Assembly (NCBI RefSeq): GCF_051535215.1
Contig: NZ_JBPPLY010000005.1
Location: 62,001-126,000 of the forward strand
Length of the DNA stretch: 64,000 nt
Source: Nitrobacter sp051535215
GTDB taxonomy: Bacteria; Pseudomonadota; Alphaproteobacteria; Rhizobiales; Xanthobacteraceae
Direction of reading: 5' to 3'
Each line of letters begins with the position of its first letter. Within the stretch, counting starts at the first letter, position 1. Shown piece after piece: positions 9,206 through 19,321 of this stretch. Both the position numbers and the translations under genes were made by a program. The notes under the pieces are model-generated. The model was not told the origin of the DNA and searched no databases. It saw only the letters and a program-made list of their open reading frames with translations.

Positions 9206-9598
9206 ATGCCTTCGAGCGAGGATGTGGACGCGCTGGTTGAGAGATTGCGGCAGGACGCCGAAATGCTCAGTGACGGCTACCAGCGCAATCTCACCGAACT
9301 TTGGCATGGCGTCGTCGTAAAGGATGCCGCGAAGGCTTGCACGGCGGCCGCCGACCTTATCGAGTCGCAATCCCGGGCGCTGAGCGACGCCGCGGCGGAA
9401 TGGGATGCGCTGGATCAATCCCACCGGTCGATCGGCGAGCAACTCGGCCGCGAAGGCAGGCGTCGCATTGCCGCTGAAACCAGGCTGAAGGAAGCCGAGA
9501 AGATGATCGAACTGATCGCGGCGATGCAAACGGACAACACTGAGCATGCGAAATTGATTGCGTGCGCCCGCGCGTTCCTCAATCCAAGGAGGGGGTAA
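9206..9598 (+). CDS. hypothetical coiled-coil protein
   Basis: A 130-residue, mostly helical, charged protein with Glu/Arg/Leu heptad-like spacing (LVERLRQDAEML; KEAEKMIELIAAM), suggesting a coiled coil. No catalytic motif is seen. I take ATG 9206 rather than ATG 9191 because AGGAGA at 9195-9200 is well placed for it. Similar small helical proteins occur in phage and chromosomal contexts in this order, but there is no phage gene around it. It stands alone between tRNA-Leu and the convergent isomerase gene. Confidence 0.65.
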   Translation: MPSSEDVDALVERLRQDAEMLSDGYQRNLTELWHGVVVKDAAKACTAAADLIESQSRALSDAAAEWDALDQSHRSIGEQLGREGRRRIAAETRLKEAEKMIELIAAMQTDNTEHAKLIACARAFLNPRRG

Positions 9599-9646
9599 GG
9601 ACGCGCGTTCGCGGAATGTCTGTTCGCGGCAAGCGGCGTGCGTGCG

Positions 9647-10252
9647 TCATGCGGCCTTCTTCCGTTGCAACGTCTCGCGGATCAGCGGCAGGCGGTCGTT
9701 GCCGAAATACATATCGGTCTTGTTCAGGAAAATCGTCGGCGACCCGAACGCGCCGCGCGTGATCGCCTCGTCGGTATTTGCCTTGAGTTCGTTTTTAATG
9801 CCTTCATCGCCGATGCCGGTTAGAAGTTTTTCCGGATCGATCTCGAGCGATTTGCAAATCTCGGCGAGCACCGGCTCGCGCGAGATATCCTTGTCATCAC
9901 GCCAATAGGCTTCGAACACCGCCTTGGCGAAAGGAACCATCGCGTCGTTACCGAGCCAGAGACAGCCGCGCATGGCCTTGACGCTGTTCACGGGAAATAC
10001 AGTCGGCGGCATCTTGATCGTGAGACCCGCGAGCCGCGCCCAATCGGCGAGATCTTTATGCATGTAGCGAACCTTCGCCGGCACGGGGTGCTCCCGCGAA
10101 GCATAAACGCTCGGATTGACGGAATTGAATATTCCTCCCACCAGAATCGGCCGCCACGAGATCTTCTCGCCAAACTCTTTTGCCAGCGGCTGGATGTTGT
10201 GAAAGGCGAGATACGTCCAGGGACTGGAGCAATCGAAAAAGAATTCGATCAT
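9647..10252 (-). CDS. 2-hydroxychromene-2-carboxylate isomerase / DsbA-like (kappa-class GST fold)
   Basis: A 201-residue thioredoxin-fold protein of the DSBA-oxidoreductase / HCCA-isomerase family. The opening strand FFFDCSSPWTYLAF has Ser-Ser-Pro-Trp where a DsbA would have CxxC, so it lacks the disulfide active site and fits the glutathione-dependent isomerase branch. The C-terminal AFGSPTIFLN contains the cis-Pro loop. The ATG at 10252 gives the canonical N-terminus; the open frame extends upstream without similarity. Naphthalene-type degradation genes are absent here, so the real substrate is unknown. Confidence 0.9.
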   Translation of the reverse strand: MIEFFFDCSSPWTYLAFHNIQPLAKEFGEKISWRPILVGGIFNSVNPSVYASREHPVPAKVRYMHKDLADWARLAGLTIKMPPTVFPVNSVKAMRGCLWLGNDAMVPFAKAVFEAYWRDDKDISREPVLAEICKSLEIDPEKLLTGIGDEGIKNELKANTDEAITRGAFGSPTIFLNKTDMYFGNDRLPLIRETLQRKKAA

Positions 10253-10367
10253 AGCGAGCTTCCTCTGTTTCGTGTGATCGGATTGGCCCGGTCGTCCATG
10301 TCCTGTCAACTGTTGCTCCCGACAAACCTGGATGGCAACACAAACCCGACACACAGCGTCGAAAAGC

Positions 10368-11027
10368 TCACATATCTTTATTCTGTGATGTCTTATTCTG
10401 TTGTGGAACCGAACTTGCCACACTGTCGTGCAGCGTCGCGCGATAACCGGCCTGCAACGCTCGTACCGTGGATGGCGGCGTGATCAGCCGCGCATCGGCG
10501 AGCGGCAAACTCGCCTCGCGATAGCCGTCGAAGGTCCACAGCCATGGCCGTTTGCCTGCAATCAGATAGCTTTCGCCGCCTGCCTGCACCATCGCGCCGT
10601 CAGGCAATCCGTTGAGTGGGATCGGCAGCGGGTGCAGCCGCTTTGCGCGGCCGTCAAGCCGTTCCTGATGAAGCACCGAGTCAATCGCGGGCGCGCGCGC
10701 ATTGCCGGACCCGTTGCCGCGCGCCCACGCCAGACGAAATGCGTCGGCATTCGCGCGACGGCAATAATAGCACGGACGGTGTCCTGCCGCGAGCGCAGTC
10801 GCCTCGTCGAGAAAGAACAGTTCGGTCCAACTCCGCATCGCCATTACATCGCGGCGACGGCCACGGAACTCGCAGACGCAGACGATCCAGGCCTTCGTGG
10901 TCCAGCGACGCTGCAAAAGCGTCCGCGTCGCCGGATCGTGAATGATCCCACGATTGCCGGTGAAGGTGCCGCGCTGGGGCACGGCGACGATATCGCCTGT
11001 AGGCGTGACGCGATTTTGCAGGGCCAC
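10368..11027 (-). CDS. conserved hypothetical protein
   Basis: A protein of about 219 residues. It begins VALQNRVTPTGDIVAVPQRG and contains a basic RRR patch, a Cys pair in HRPCYYC that could bind metal, and a C-terminal LITPPSTVRAL segment. I recognise it as a conserved unknown family of rhizobial-type genomes but know no function. GTG 11027 is preferred because the recognisable family sequence begins there and AAGG lies about 8 nt upstream; the frame is open to a TTG at 11081. It follows gpt on the same strand with 54 bp between, so a shared transcript is likely. Confidence 0.75.
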   Translation of the reverse strand: MALQNRVTPTGDIVAVPQRGTFTGNRGIIHDPATRTLLQRRWTTKAWIVCVCEFRGRRRDVMAMRSWTELFFLDEATALAAGHRPCYYCRRANADAFRLAWARGNGSGNARAPAIDSVLHQERLDGRAKRLHPLPIPLNGLPDGAMVQAGGESYLIAGKRPWLWTFDGYREASLPLADARLITPPSTVRALQAGYRATLHDSVASSVPQQNKTSQNKDM

Positions 11028-11081
11028 CGGTCGACCTTGCCCTTGGACTTTGCCTATTCCCACATACTGGATGCACCCCAA

Positions 11082-11582
11082 TCACGCCGCGCCGTCGCGC
11101 AGCGGCGGAGCGAAGGCAAGGCCGAGATCCCACGGAAAGTAAATCCAGGTGTCCTGTGAGACCTCGGTGATGAACGTATCGACCAGCGGCTTGCCGAGCG
11201 GCTTGGCGTAGACGGCGGCGAAGTGCGCATCCGGAATCATGGCGCGCACCATCCGCGCAGTCGCTCCGGTATCGACGAGGTCGTCTACAATCAGAAGTCC
11301 CTTGCCGGTGCCGCCGCCGAGCTTCGCGGTCGCATCGGAAATGCCCTTCAGTACCGTCAGCTTGCCTTGCCTGGTATGATCATAGCTCGCGATACAAACG
11401 GTATCGATGATGCGGACGCCGAGTTCACGCGCCACGATCGCCGCGGGCACCAGCCCGCCGCGGGTGATCGCCACCACCGCATGAAATGGTCCGGTCTCGT
11501 TCAGTCGCCAGGTCAGTGCCCGGCAATCGCGATGGAACTGATCCCAGGACACCGGAAAAGCCTTGTCGGGAGTCTGGGTCAC
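11082..11582 (-). CDS. gpt: xanthine phosphoribosyltransferase
   Basis: A 166-residue purine-salvage enzyme that joins PRPP to xanthine (and guanine) to form the nucleotide. The PRPP-binding loop LLIVDDLVDTGATAR lies at 96-110, and the early AITRGGLVPA segment (38-47) is typical of the Gpt branch. Length matches bacterial Gpt. The start is GTG at 11582 with AAGGA upstream; an ATG overlapping it is out of frame. The conserved unknown gene follows it in the same direction. Confidence 0.93.
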   Translation of the reverse strand: MTQTPDKAFPVSWDQFHRDCRALTWRLNETGPFHAVVAITRGGLVPAAIVARELGVRIIDTVCIASYDHTRQGKLTVLKGISDATAKLGGGTGKGLLIVDDLVDTGATARMVRAMIPDAHFAAVYAKPLGKPLVDTFITEVSQDTWIYFPWDLGLAFAPPLRDGAA

Positions 11583-11712
11583 ATGAGTCCTTGTCGTCGT
11601 TTCCGGAACACAAGCGCATTTGCGCGAGTGAACTCATAATCCTGTTCGATCATATTCAGATTCCGAAGCCGCGCATGAGAACGCGCATCCGGAATACAGG
11701 GACAAGGATAGT

Positions 11713-12453
11713 CTACTGCCCCGCCTTGAGTCCCGCCAGCATCGCGTTCACCGCATCCATCGCTGCCGTCAATTTGGCCTGATCGCGCGAGCGCACCACA
11801 AGGCTTGTGTTCGGCAAGCCGTTTTCGTCGAGGAACGGGTAGCTGCCGATAGTGGTGTCCGGATGCGCCTCGGCGATGGCACGCAACGGCGTGCCGATGT
11901 CGCCTTCGCGGCAATTGCCGCGCACCGATTCCGACAGCATCCGCTCGCCGGCCTGCAGCGTCGGCGCGATGATATCCATCATCGCCTGCATGATCGAAGG
12001 CACCCCCGCCATGACGATGACGTTGCCGATCCTGAAACCGGGCGCCAGAATGGTCGCGCTTTGAATAAGCTCGGCGCCTTCGGGAATGCGCGCCATGCGC
12101 AACCGCGCCTCGTTCAATTCGCCCGGATTTTTGTAGCGTTCCTTGAACCGCGCCACCACCTCGGGATGATAATCGACGCTGACGCCAAACGCCTTCCCGA
12201 TGCTGTCGGCGGTGATGTCGTCATGCGTGGGACCGATGCCGCCGGTGGTGAAAACATAGGTGTAGCGGCCGCGCAGTGCGTTCAGCGCCGCGACGATATC
12301 GGCTTCATCGTCGGCAACGATGCGAGCTTCCTTGAGGTCGATTCCGATATTCGTCAGATATTCGGCGATGAAACCGATGTTCTTGTCCTTGGTCCGCCCG
12401 GACAGGATTTCATCGCCAATCACCAGAACGCCCGCGGTGATGATGTCACCCAT
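11713..12453 (-). CDS. molybdopterin-binding protein of the CinA / MoaB-like family
   Basis: A 246-residue protein with the competence/damage-inducible CinA N-terminal (MoCF-biosynthesis) fold. The motif TTGGIGPTHDD (about 70-80) is the molybdopterin/ADP-ribose site, and MAGVPSIM (about 147-154) is the second conserved loop. It lacks the C-terminal nicotinamide-nucleotide deamidase domain of full-length CinA, so it is the short form. Homologues act on ADP-ribose or bind pterins; the exact role here is not evident. It is a single gene by spacing. Confidence 0.9.
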   Translation of the reverse strand: MGDIITAGVLVIGDEILSGRTKDKNIGFIAEYLTNIGIDLKEARIVADDEADIVAALNALRGRYTYVFTTGGIGPTHDDITADSIGKAFGVSVDYHPEVVARFKERYKNPGELNEARLRMARIPEGAELIQSATILAPGFRIGNVIVMAGVPSIMQAMMDIIAPTLQAGERMLSESVRGNCREGDIGTPLRAIAEAHPDTTIGSYPFLDENGLPNTSLVVRSRDQAKLTAAMDAVNAMLAGLKAGQ

Positions 12454-12626
12454 GACCTCTCCTTGACGTCAGCAGCGATCATGACATGACGCGCGGCCGC
12501 TCCAGCGTCAAGACAGCGAACATGTTTCCTCTATTGCATCTATTGCACGGAAATATGCGGCGCTTCCAGCGATCGGCGCGCGTCTCATCGCGTAACCACT
12601 GACAACGCCACATCACGGCGGACTGC

Positions 12627-12926
12627 TCAATGCAAGCGGAACACGCCATCCACCGCGCGCAGTTCCGCAGGCTTGATCAGTCTCGAATGTGCGACCGTCA
12701 CCGAGACCAGCGGTCCTTCGAGTTGCCTCTCCCAAAAAGCGAGGAAGTCGCGCAGCGCCGGGAATTTTGGAAACAGGTCGTAGTTTTGCCAGACGTAGCT
12801 TTGCAGCAGCCACTGCCGGTCCGGCCGGCGATACAGGATTTCTGCCGTGGTCAATCCGTAACCCGCCACCTGCTTGCGGAAGTCATCTGAAACTCCGCGG
12901 GATTGTACTTCACCTTTCGAGACCAT
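12627..12926 (-). CDS. Usg family protein
   Basis: A 99-residue protein matching the Usg family: GYGLTTAEILYRRPD near the start, then a WQNYDLFPKFP core and a C-terminal strand VAHSRLI. The family was named from a gene beside trp genes in Caulobacter-type bacteria; its function is unknown. No trp genes are nearby here. I start at ATG 12926 because AGGGAG lies 8 nt upstream; a TTG two codons earlier is less likely. Confidence 0.88.
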   Translation of the reverse strand: MVSKGEVQSRGVSDDFRKQVAGYGLTTAEILYRRPDRQWLLQSYVWQNYDLFPKFPALRDFLAFWERQLEGPLVSVTVAHSRLIKPAELRAVDGVFRLH

Positions 12927-13349
12927 GCCCAATCTCCCTGGAGGGAGGCAGCGCTATCGGCAAAATGGCAACCTCTTTCAATAACGCTCCAGCCCCTCGA
13001 TGAACCCGCCCTCCGGGACCGGCGCCCTGACGGCCGCCGCCCCAAGGAAAGCCCATAAACAAATGTGACTCACGACACGCCAATCACAAGCCTAAAAATT
13101 CAATAAATTGCTAATAAATCAGTGCTGGCAGCGGCTTACCGCGTCTGCTAACAGTCGCTCGGACTGAGCCCGAAGATTGGCCGACCGGGCAGGCGCTCGT
13201 CTTCTTTTGAGTCTTTAAAAAATCTGCCTTCTGCCCTTGCCCGGGTCTTCACGACGGCTTATGTCCTGACCGGTCGCCTTGGCACTCGTTGGCCGCGACT
13301 GCCAAAAATTCAGAAATATCGTCTATCTTCATAAACTTAGGAGGACTGC
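12927..13349. other. regulatory gap between usg and groES
   Basis: This 423-bp gene-free stretch holds the groESL control region. It includes an AT-rich patch (13092-13121), the CIRCE-like inverted repeat at 13279-13305, and the strong AGGAGG ribosome-binding site at 13339-13344. I could not place a -35/-10 pair with certainty. Confidence 0.6.
13279..13305 (+). promoter_or_regulatory. CIRCE-like HrcA operator
   Basis: TTGGCACTC, a 9-nt spacer, then GACTGCCAA. This matches the CIRCE layout (TTAGCACTC-N9-GAGTGCTAA) with a paired G/C change in both arms and one arm mismatch. It lies 45 bp before the groES start. In related bacteria HrcA binds it and represses groESL until heat shock. Assignment rests on sequence and position. 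Confidence 0.85.
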
Positions 13350-13667
13350 ATGAAATTCCGTCCGCTTCACGACCGCGTCGTGGTCAAGCGCATCGACGCC
13401 GAAGAGAAGACCGCTGGCGGCATCATCATTCCGGATACGGCCAAAGAGAAGCCCTCGCAGGGCGAAGTCCTGGCCGTCGGCCCCGGAGGCCGTGACGAGA
13501 CCGGCAAGCTGATCCCGATCGATCTCAAGGTCGGCGACAGGGTGCTGTTCGGCAAGTGGTCGGGCACCGAGGTCAAGATCGACGGCCAGGATCTCCTCAT
13601 CATGAAGGAGTCCGACATCATGGGCGTTCTCACCGACGTCGCTCCCGCCAAGAAGAAGGCCGCCTGA
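13350..13667 (+). CDS. groES: co-chaperonin GroES (Hsp10)
   Basis: This 105-residue protein forms the heptameric lid of the GroEL folding chamber. The N-terminal FRPLHDRVVVKR (3-14) and the mobile loop with EKTAGGIIIPDTA (19-31) are canonical, as is the C-terminal DILGVL-like DIMGVLTDV. It is slightly longer than the usual 95-97 residues because of a Lys/Ala-rich tail (APAKKKAA). ATG 13350 has the strong AGGAGG site upstream. groEL follows 106 bp later in the same operon. Confidence 0.98.
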   Translation: MKFRPLHDRVVVKRIDAEEKTAGGIIIPDTAKEKPSQGEVLAVGPGGRDETGKLIPIDLKVGDRVLFGKWSGTEVKIDGQDLLIMKESDIMGVLTDVAPAKKKAA

Positions 13668-13773
13668 GAAAATTCCGTTCGTCATGGCCGCGGCTGACCG
13701 GGACATCCACAGACGTGGATCACCGGACAAGCCCGATGATGACACTCACTGAAAACAATTCTGGAGATCACCA

Positions 13774-15393
<1,620 letters not shown>

Positions 15394-15411
<18 letters not shown>

Positions 15412-15584
15412 CGCACAGCATCAGAAATCGCCGCCCCTAAATCAAAATGCTGGAAGCCGGGCAAGCCCGACTTTCAGTCGGCGGCATGGATTTCTGACGC
15501 GCAGTGCCAGAAATCGCCGCCGCTGAGTCAAAATGCTGAAAGCCGGGCAAGCCCGGCTTTCAGTGGCGGCATGGATTTCTTACG
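15394..15584 (+). repeat. tandem repeat derived from the groEL 3' end (about 2.2 copies, period 85-86 bp)
   Basis: Copies begin at 15394, 15480 and 15565, each opening with GGCGGCATGGATTTCT, the codons for GGMDF. The first is the true groEL end; the others are non-coding. Each full copy holds two hairpins: arms GATTTCTG/CAGAAATC with outer GGCGGC/GCCGCC, and a GC-rich stem around GCCGGGC. In copy two the latter is a perfect 13-bp stem (15536-15548 with 15551-15563). Copies one and two differ at under ten positions by eye. Confidence 0.92.
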
Positions 15585-15590
15585 AATGCA

Positions 15591-15620
15591 AAAGGCCCGG
15601 TACACACCGGGCCTTTTTCT
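15591..15620 (+). terminator. intrinsic terminator of groESL
   Basis: AAAGGCCCGGT, a short loop, then ACCGGGCCTTTTTCT gives a GC-rich stem followed by a T tract. It is the first clear Rho-independent terminator after groEL and lies just after the third partial repeat copy. Confidence 0.9.
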
Positions 15621-15689
15621 TTAGTCCAAACTGCTTGTGCAGGCGGGGCTCAATGCTGCGCGTCACGCCGGGCCCTTGAAGCGATGTCG

Positions 15690-16280
15690 TTACTTGGCCA
15701 TGCCGTTCGACGGCCTCGTCGTCGATCTGCCGACTGTGGCAGAGCCGCGATGTTCGTTCATCTGCTGCGCCATCGAGAGATGATGCTTGAGCGTCGGCAA
15801 CGTCTGGTCCGCCCAGTTCTTCAGCTTGGCGTTATCGCCGCTCTTGGCGTACCGATCGAACAGCGACACCGCATCCTCATGGGCATCAACCTGCATTGGA
15901 TCGTAAATTCCGGCAAAGTCTTGAGATGACGCAGCCCTCAGCTTGTCGAGCTTGCCTTGCGCGGAACTGTCGAGCATCGTCGGCAACTCCGCCTTCACCT
16001 CGCCGTCCTTCACCATGCCCTTGAGATCGTTCGAAGTCTTGGTGTGATCTGCGATCATCTGTGCGGCGAACTTCTTTTCCTCGTCATTACCCTTCTGCTG
16101 CGCGATTCTTGCCGCCTCGATTTCCAGCATATCACTGGTGGCAGCCTGCTTAACGAAGTCAGCCGTGGACGGCGCGACACCGAGCGCGGAGTTGACGCCG
16201 GTTTTCTCGCCGAGAGACTGGCCATATGCGGCCCCTGTCAATGCGGTGGCCGCCGCGAGAGCGATCAGAATTTTTTTCAT
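15690..16280 (-). CDS. DUF4142 domain protein, exported
   Basis: A 196-residue periplasmic protein with a clear Sec signal (MKKILIALAAATALTGAAYG, 1-20). The mature part is a helical, ferritin-like DUF4142 domain: DFVKQAATSDMLEIEAARIA near the start, then an FAAQMIADHTK motif and a C-terminal LPTLKHHLSMAQ helix. The family function is unknown; members are often linked to stress conditions. The ATG at 16280 is chosen because the signal peptide begins there; the open frame upstream is not coding. It is convergent with groEL. Confidence 0.9.
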   Translation of the reverse strand: MKKILIALAAATALTGAAYGQSLGEKTGVNSALGVAPSTADFVKQAATSDMLEIEAARIAQQKGNDEEKKFAAQMIADHTKTSNDLKGMVKDGEVKAELPTMLDSSAQGKLDKLRAASSQDFAGIYDPMQVDAHEDAVSLFDRYAKSGDNAKLKNWADQTLPTLKHHLSMAQQMNEHRGSATVGRSTTRPSNGMAK

Positions 16281-16409
16281 GGCATGAATCCTTGTATCGG
16301 GAGGACGTTGTGCCGCGAAACAGCCCCCGTCCCGCGGATCATCCGGCGACAACGGTTCGCACAGGGCGTGGTTCCTCGGCCTGGAGCGGGAACCTTGCCG
16401 CGGCGGACG

Positions 16410-17894
16410 CTACTCGAGTTCCGCCGGCAATGGCTCCAGCACGTTGCCCTTGGGGTCCGCCACCACGTCGATCTCGAATGTGTCGACGGTCAGCGGGCCA
16501 CGCTTGCGTTCGAGAGTCGCGACTTTCTCGACGTGGTCGAAATACTGTGCGACGCGCGGCCAGTTGTCGGATCCGTCATCGACGTAAAGCAGCCTGCCCG
16601 TGAGCTGGTCCGCGTCCGGTGGCGGCGCGTTGATCCACCGAATGCGCTCGAAGTGCTGCGCGACGCATGTGCCCTTCGGCAGATAGAAACGAAGCCAGCT
16701 CGTCACGCCATAGCCTTGAGCGAGCACGCAGTGCGCGCCGCTTCTCACGCGCACCGCTTCGATCTCGGCTGCAAGCTCGCGCCAGCCGACGCCAACGCTG
16801 CGCACGGAAGCGTCGCGCCGATAGCCGGAGAGAACGCCGGTGTTCACCTGCACCACCAGCGCCCCCAGCATCGCAACGCCCACCGGCACCGCGCAGCGCC
16901 GGCAAAGATCGGCGAAACGCCGCCCGCGCGGCTGCCAGTTCGTGATGTCTGAAGCCACTGCCGCCGCGATCGCGAGCGCCGGGTAGACGGGCGCGAACCA
17001 GTTGGCCTCGACACGGCCGTGCAGAGAGTGCCAGACGAAATAGAGCGCAAGCGTCCACACCGTCGTACTGATGAGCGTTCGGGCGGCTCGCGTGCCTTCG
17101 CCGTGTTTAGCAAATAGCCCCATCGCGGCGAGAGCGAACACCGGCGGCGTCGCGAAAACGATCTGCGTCGGGATCAGTTCGACGATATAGCGAAGGGTGA
17201 ACTGGTCAACGCGCGCGCGGCCGAACTGCTTGGCGAAGGATGCCCAGTGATGATCGGCGTTCCAGATGATGACCGGTGAAAAGATCGCGAGCGCGACCAG
17301 CCCGCCGAGATAAGGCCACGGCGACTTCAGCCAGCGCCGCAACTCCGGCACGGCGAGCAGCCAGATCAGGATCACCGGACCGAAGAACAGCGCGGTGTAT
17401 TTCGACAGCAGCGCCACCCCCACAGCCGCGCCTACCGCGAGCCACCATGCGCCGCGTCCGCTCACCAGCAATTTGGCGAGGCCCAGCAGCACGAAACTCG
17501 ACGCCGCCATCAGCGGCGCGTCCGGCGTCACGATCACGGTGCCGGCCGCGACCATCAGCGTGACGTTGAGAAGAACGGTCGCCGACGCCGCAGCCTTCGC
17601 GCTGTCGAACAGCAGCTCCGCCGTCCGGTAGACGGCAAAGCTCATCGGCAGCGCCAGCAGGATCGATACGAGGCGGACGCCGAACTCGGTATCGCCGGCG
17701 AGCATGGTGCCGAGGCGGATCACGATCGCCACCAATGGCGGATGATCGTAATAGCCGCCGGCCAGATGTTTTGACCACGTCCAGTAATAGGCTTCGTCGA
17801 ACGTCAGCGGCGTCACCGCCGCGCAGACGAGTCTCAGCCCCACCAGCGCAAGGACCGTGACAACAACGGCGCGGACGGTCCGCGTCTCGGTCAT
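16410..17894 (-). CDS. ArnT/PMT-type membrane glycosyltransferase
   Basis: A 494-residue polytopic protein of the dolichyl-phosphate-mannose/ArnT superfamily (GT-C fold). The first periplasmic loop contains the acidic DEAYYWTW motif (33-40) followed by YDHPPLVA, the catalytic signature of the family. About 10-11 transmembrane helices fill residues 8-360, and a soluble C-terminal domain ends the protein. It probably transfers a sugar from a lipid carrier to lipid A or another envelope acceptor. It lies 7 bp downstream of a GT2-GtrA gene that could make and flip that lipid-linked sugar, so they likely form one pathway. Confidence 0.9.
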   Translation of the reverse strand: MTETRTVRAVVVTVLALVGLRLVCAAVTPLTFDEAYYWTWSKHLAGGYYDHPPLVAIVIRLGTMLAGDTEFGVRLVSILLALPMSFAVYRTAELLFDSAKAAASATVLLNVTLMVAAGTVIVTPDAPLMAASSFVLLGLAKLLVSGRGAWWLAVGAAVGVALLSKYTALFFGPVILIWLLAVPELRRWLKSPWPYLGGLVALAIFSPVIIWNADHHWASFAKQFGRARVDQFTLRYIVELIPTQIVFATPPVFALAAMGLFAKHGEGTRAARTLISTTVWTLALYFVWHSLHGRVEANWFAPVYPALAIAAAVASDITNWQPRGRRFADLCRRCAVPVGVAMLGALVVQVNTGVLSGYRRDASVRSVGVGWRELAAEIEAVRVRSGAHCVLAQGYGVTSWLRFYLPKGTCVAQHFERIRWINAPPPDADQLTGRLLYVDDGSDNWPRVAQYFDHVEKVATLERKRGPLTVDTFEIDVVADPKGNVLEPLPAELE

Positions 17895-17901
17895 CGCCGT
17901 G

Positions 17902-19032
17902 CTATCGTCTTCGCCAGACGAACAGGCTGGACACCGCGTAATTCCAGACTACGCCCATCAGCGCACCGGCGGCTCCCGCCAGCCACCAGATCGGCTCCTG
18001 ATCGTAGACCGAGAACGCGACGCCGACATTGGCGAGCAGGCCGACGCTGCAAACCAGATAGAAAACAAGAAGCCCGCGCAGGAGTCCAAACCCTTTCAGA
18101 CGCTGGTCGCGATAGGTCAGGAAATTGTTGAGCAGGAAATTGCTGGTCATCGCCAGAAGCGCGCCGAAGGCCTGCGAGTGTGGGAACGGCCATCGCAGCG
18201 CGTCAAGCGCAATGAGTAGACCGACGAAATGCACGACGACGCCGACCGATCCGACCAGCGCGAACAACAGGAATCGTAACGACACCGCGTCGCGCGTCAA
18301 CTTCGCCAGCACGAGGCCGAGGAAGTCCAGCGCGACCATCGAATCCAGCTTGCTTTCTCCATGCAGCCGCGAACCGAAGGTGAAAGGAATTTCCGTGATG
18401 CGCAGTTGACCTCGGGCAGTGGCGATCACGTCGAGCAGTATCTTGAATCCCTGGATCGAAAGCTCAGGCGCAAGCTGTTCGAAGCGGTCGCGGCGGATCA
18501 TGAAAAAGCCGCTCATGGGATCAGCGACCTCGACGCGCAGCAATTTTCTTGCGACCGAAGTCGCAAGCATGCTGAATCCGGCGCGCTGCCTGTCGAAGCT
18601 ATCGGCACTGCCACCCTCGATGTAGCGGCTGCCGACGACGAGGTCGGCGGAGCCGTTTTCCAGAAGCGCGAGCATCGCCGGCAACCGGGTTTCGTCGTGC
18701 TGAAGATCGGCATCCATTACCGCAGCGCACGGCGCGCTCGACGCCAGAATGCCCTCGATGCAGGCGCCCGACAGGCCGCGCCTCCCGATCCGCCTGATGC
18801 AGCGCACGCGCGGATCGCTCGCGGCAAGTTTCCGCAGCACCCCGGAAGTGCCGTCGGGCGAATTGTCATCGACATAGATGACTTCCCACGCAATTCCCGC
18901 CAGCGCGGTGGACAACTTGCGGTACAACGCGACGACGTTGTCGTGCTCGTTGAAGGTCGGCACGATGACGGAAAGCTGGGGCGACGTTCTGGTTGATAAC
19001 TCGACCGGATCCGGTCTGATGGCTTCATTCAT
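17902..19032 (-). CDS. GT2 glycosyltransferase fused to a GtrA-like membrane domain
   Basis: A 376-residue polyprenol-phosphate sugar transferase. The cytoplasmic GT2 domain opens with LSVIVPTFNEHDN and carries YVDDNSPDGT and VMDADLQHDE, the nucleotide-sugar and metal-binding acidic motifs. The last ~125 residues form four membrane helices of GtrA type, thought to help flip or anchor the lipid-linked sugar. ATG 19032 starts the family sequence; the frame is open upstream but not similar. It is the first gene of a two-gene unit with the ArnT-like transferase. Confidence 0.92.
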   Translation of the reverse strand: MNEAIRPDPVELSTRTSPQLSVIVPTFNEHDNVVALYRKLSTALAGIAWEVIYVDDNSPDGTSGVLRKLAASDPRVRCIRRIGRRGLSGACIEGILASSAPCAAVMDADLQHDETRLPAMLALLENGSADLVVGSRYIEGGSADSFDRQRAGFSMLATSVARKLLRVEVADPMSGFFMIRRDRFEQLAPELSIQGFKILLDVIATARGQLRITEIPFTFGSRLHGESKLDSMVALDFLGLVLAKLTRDAVSLRFLLFALVGSVGVVVHFVGLLIALDALRWPFPHSQAFGALLAMTSNFLLNNFLTYRDQRLKGFGLLRGLLVFYLVCSVGLLANVGVAFSVYDQEPIWWLAGAAGALMGVVWNYAVSSLFVWRRR

Positions 19033-19321
19033 GGCGCCAGCATATATCCGTGGCGGTCGCAGATGCCAAGGCGACCAGAATCGAGGCAGCCGGCCTAGGC
19101 ACAGCCAAATCAGCGGGTCTCGAAATCTTCCAAAAGCCGAAAATGTATGGAAATCAGGCTGAATGCCGACGACCGGAACGACAACGACCACGAACAACAG
19201 GGCGCGCGTACATCCGGCGCAGCCGAGTTATCCCGTGGTCGTTCCGGCGATGGAGCGGGCTTCGACACCGCCGTTGATACTGAGATAGGTACGGCCGCAA
19301 CGTTCGCAAGAGGCAGGTCAG

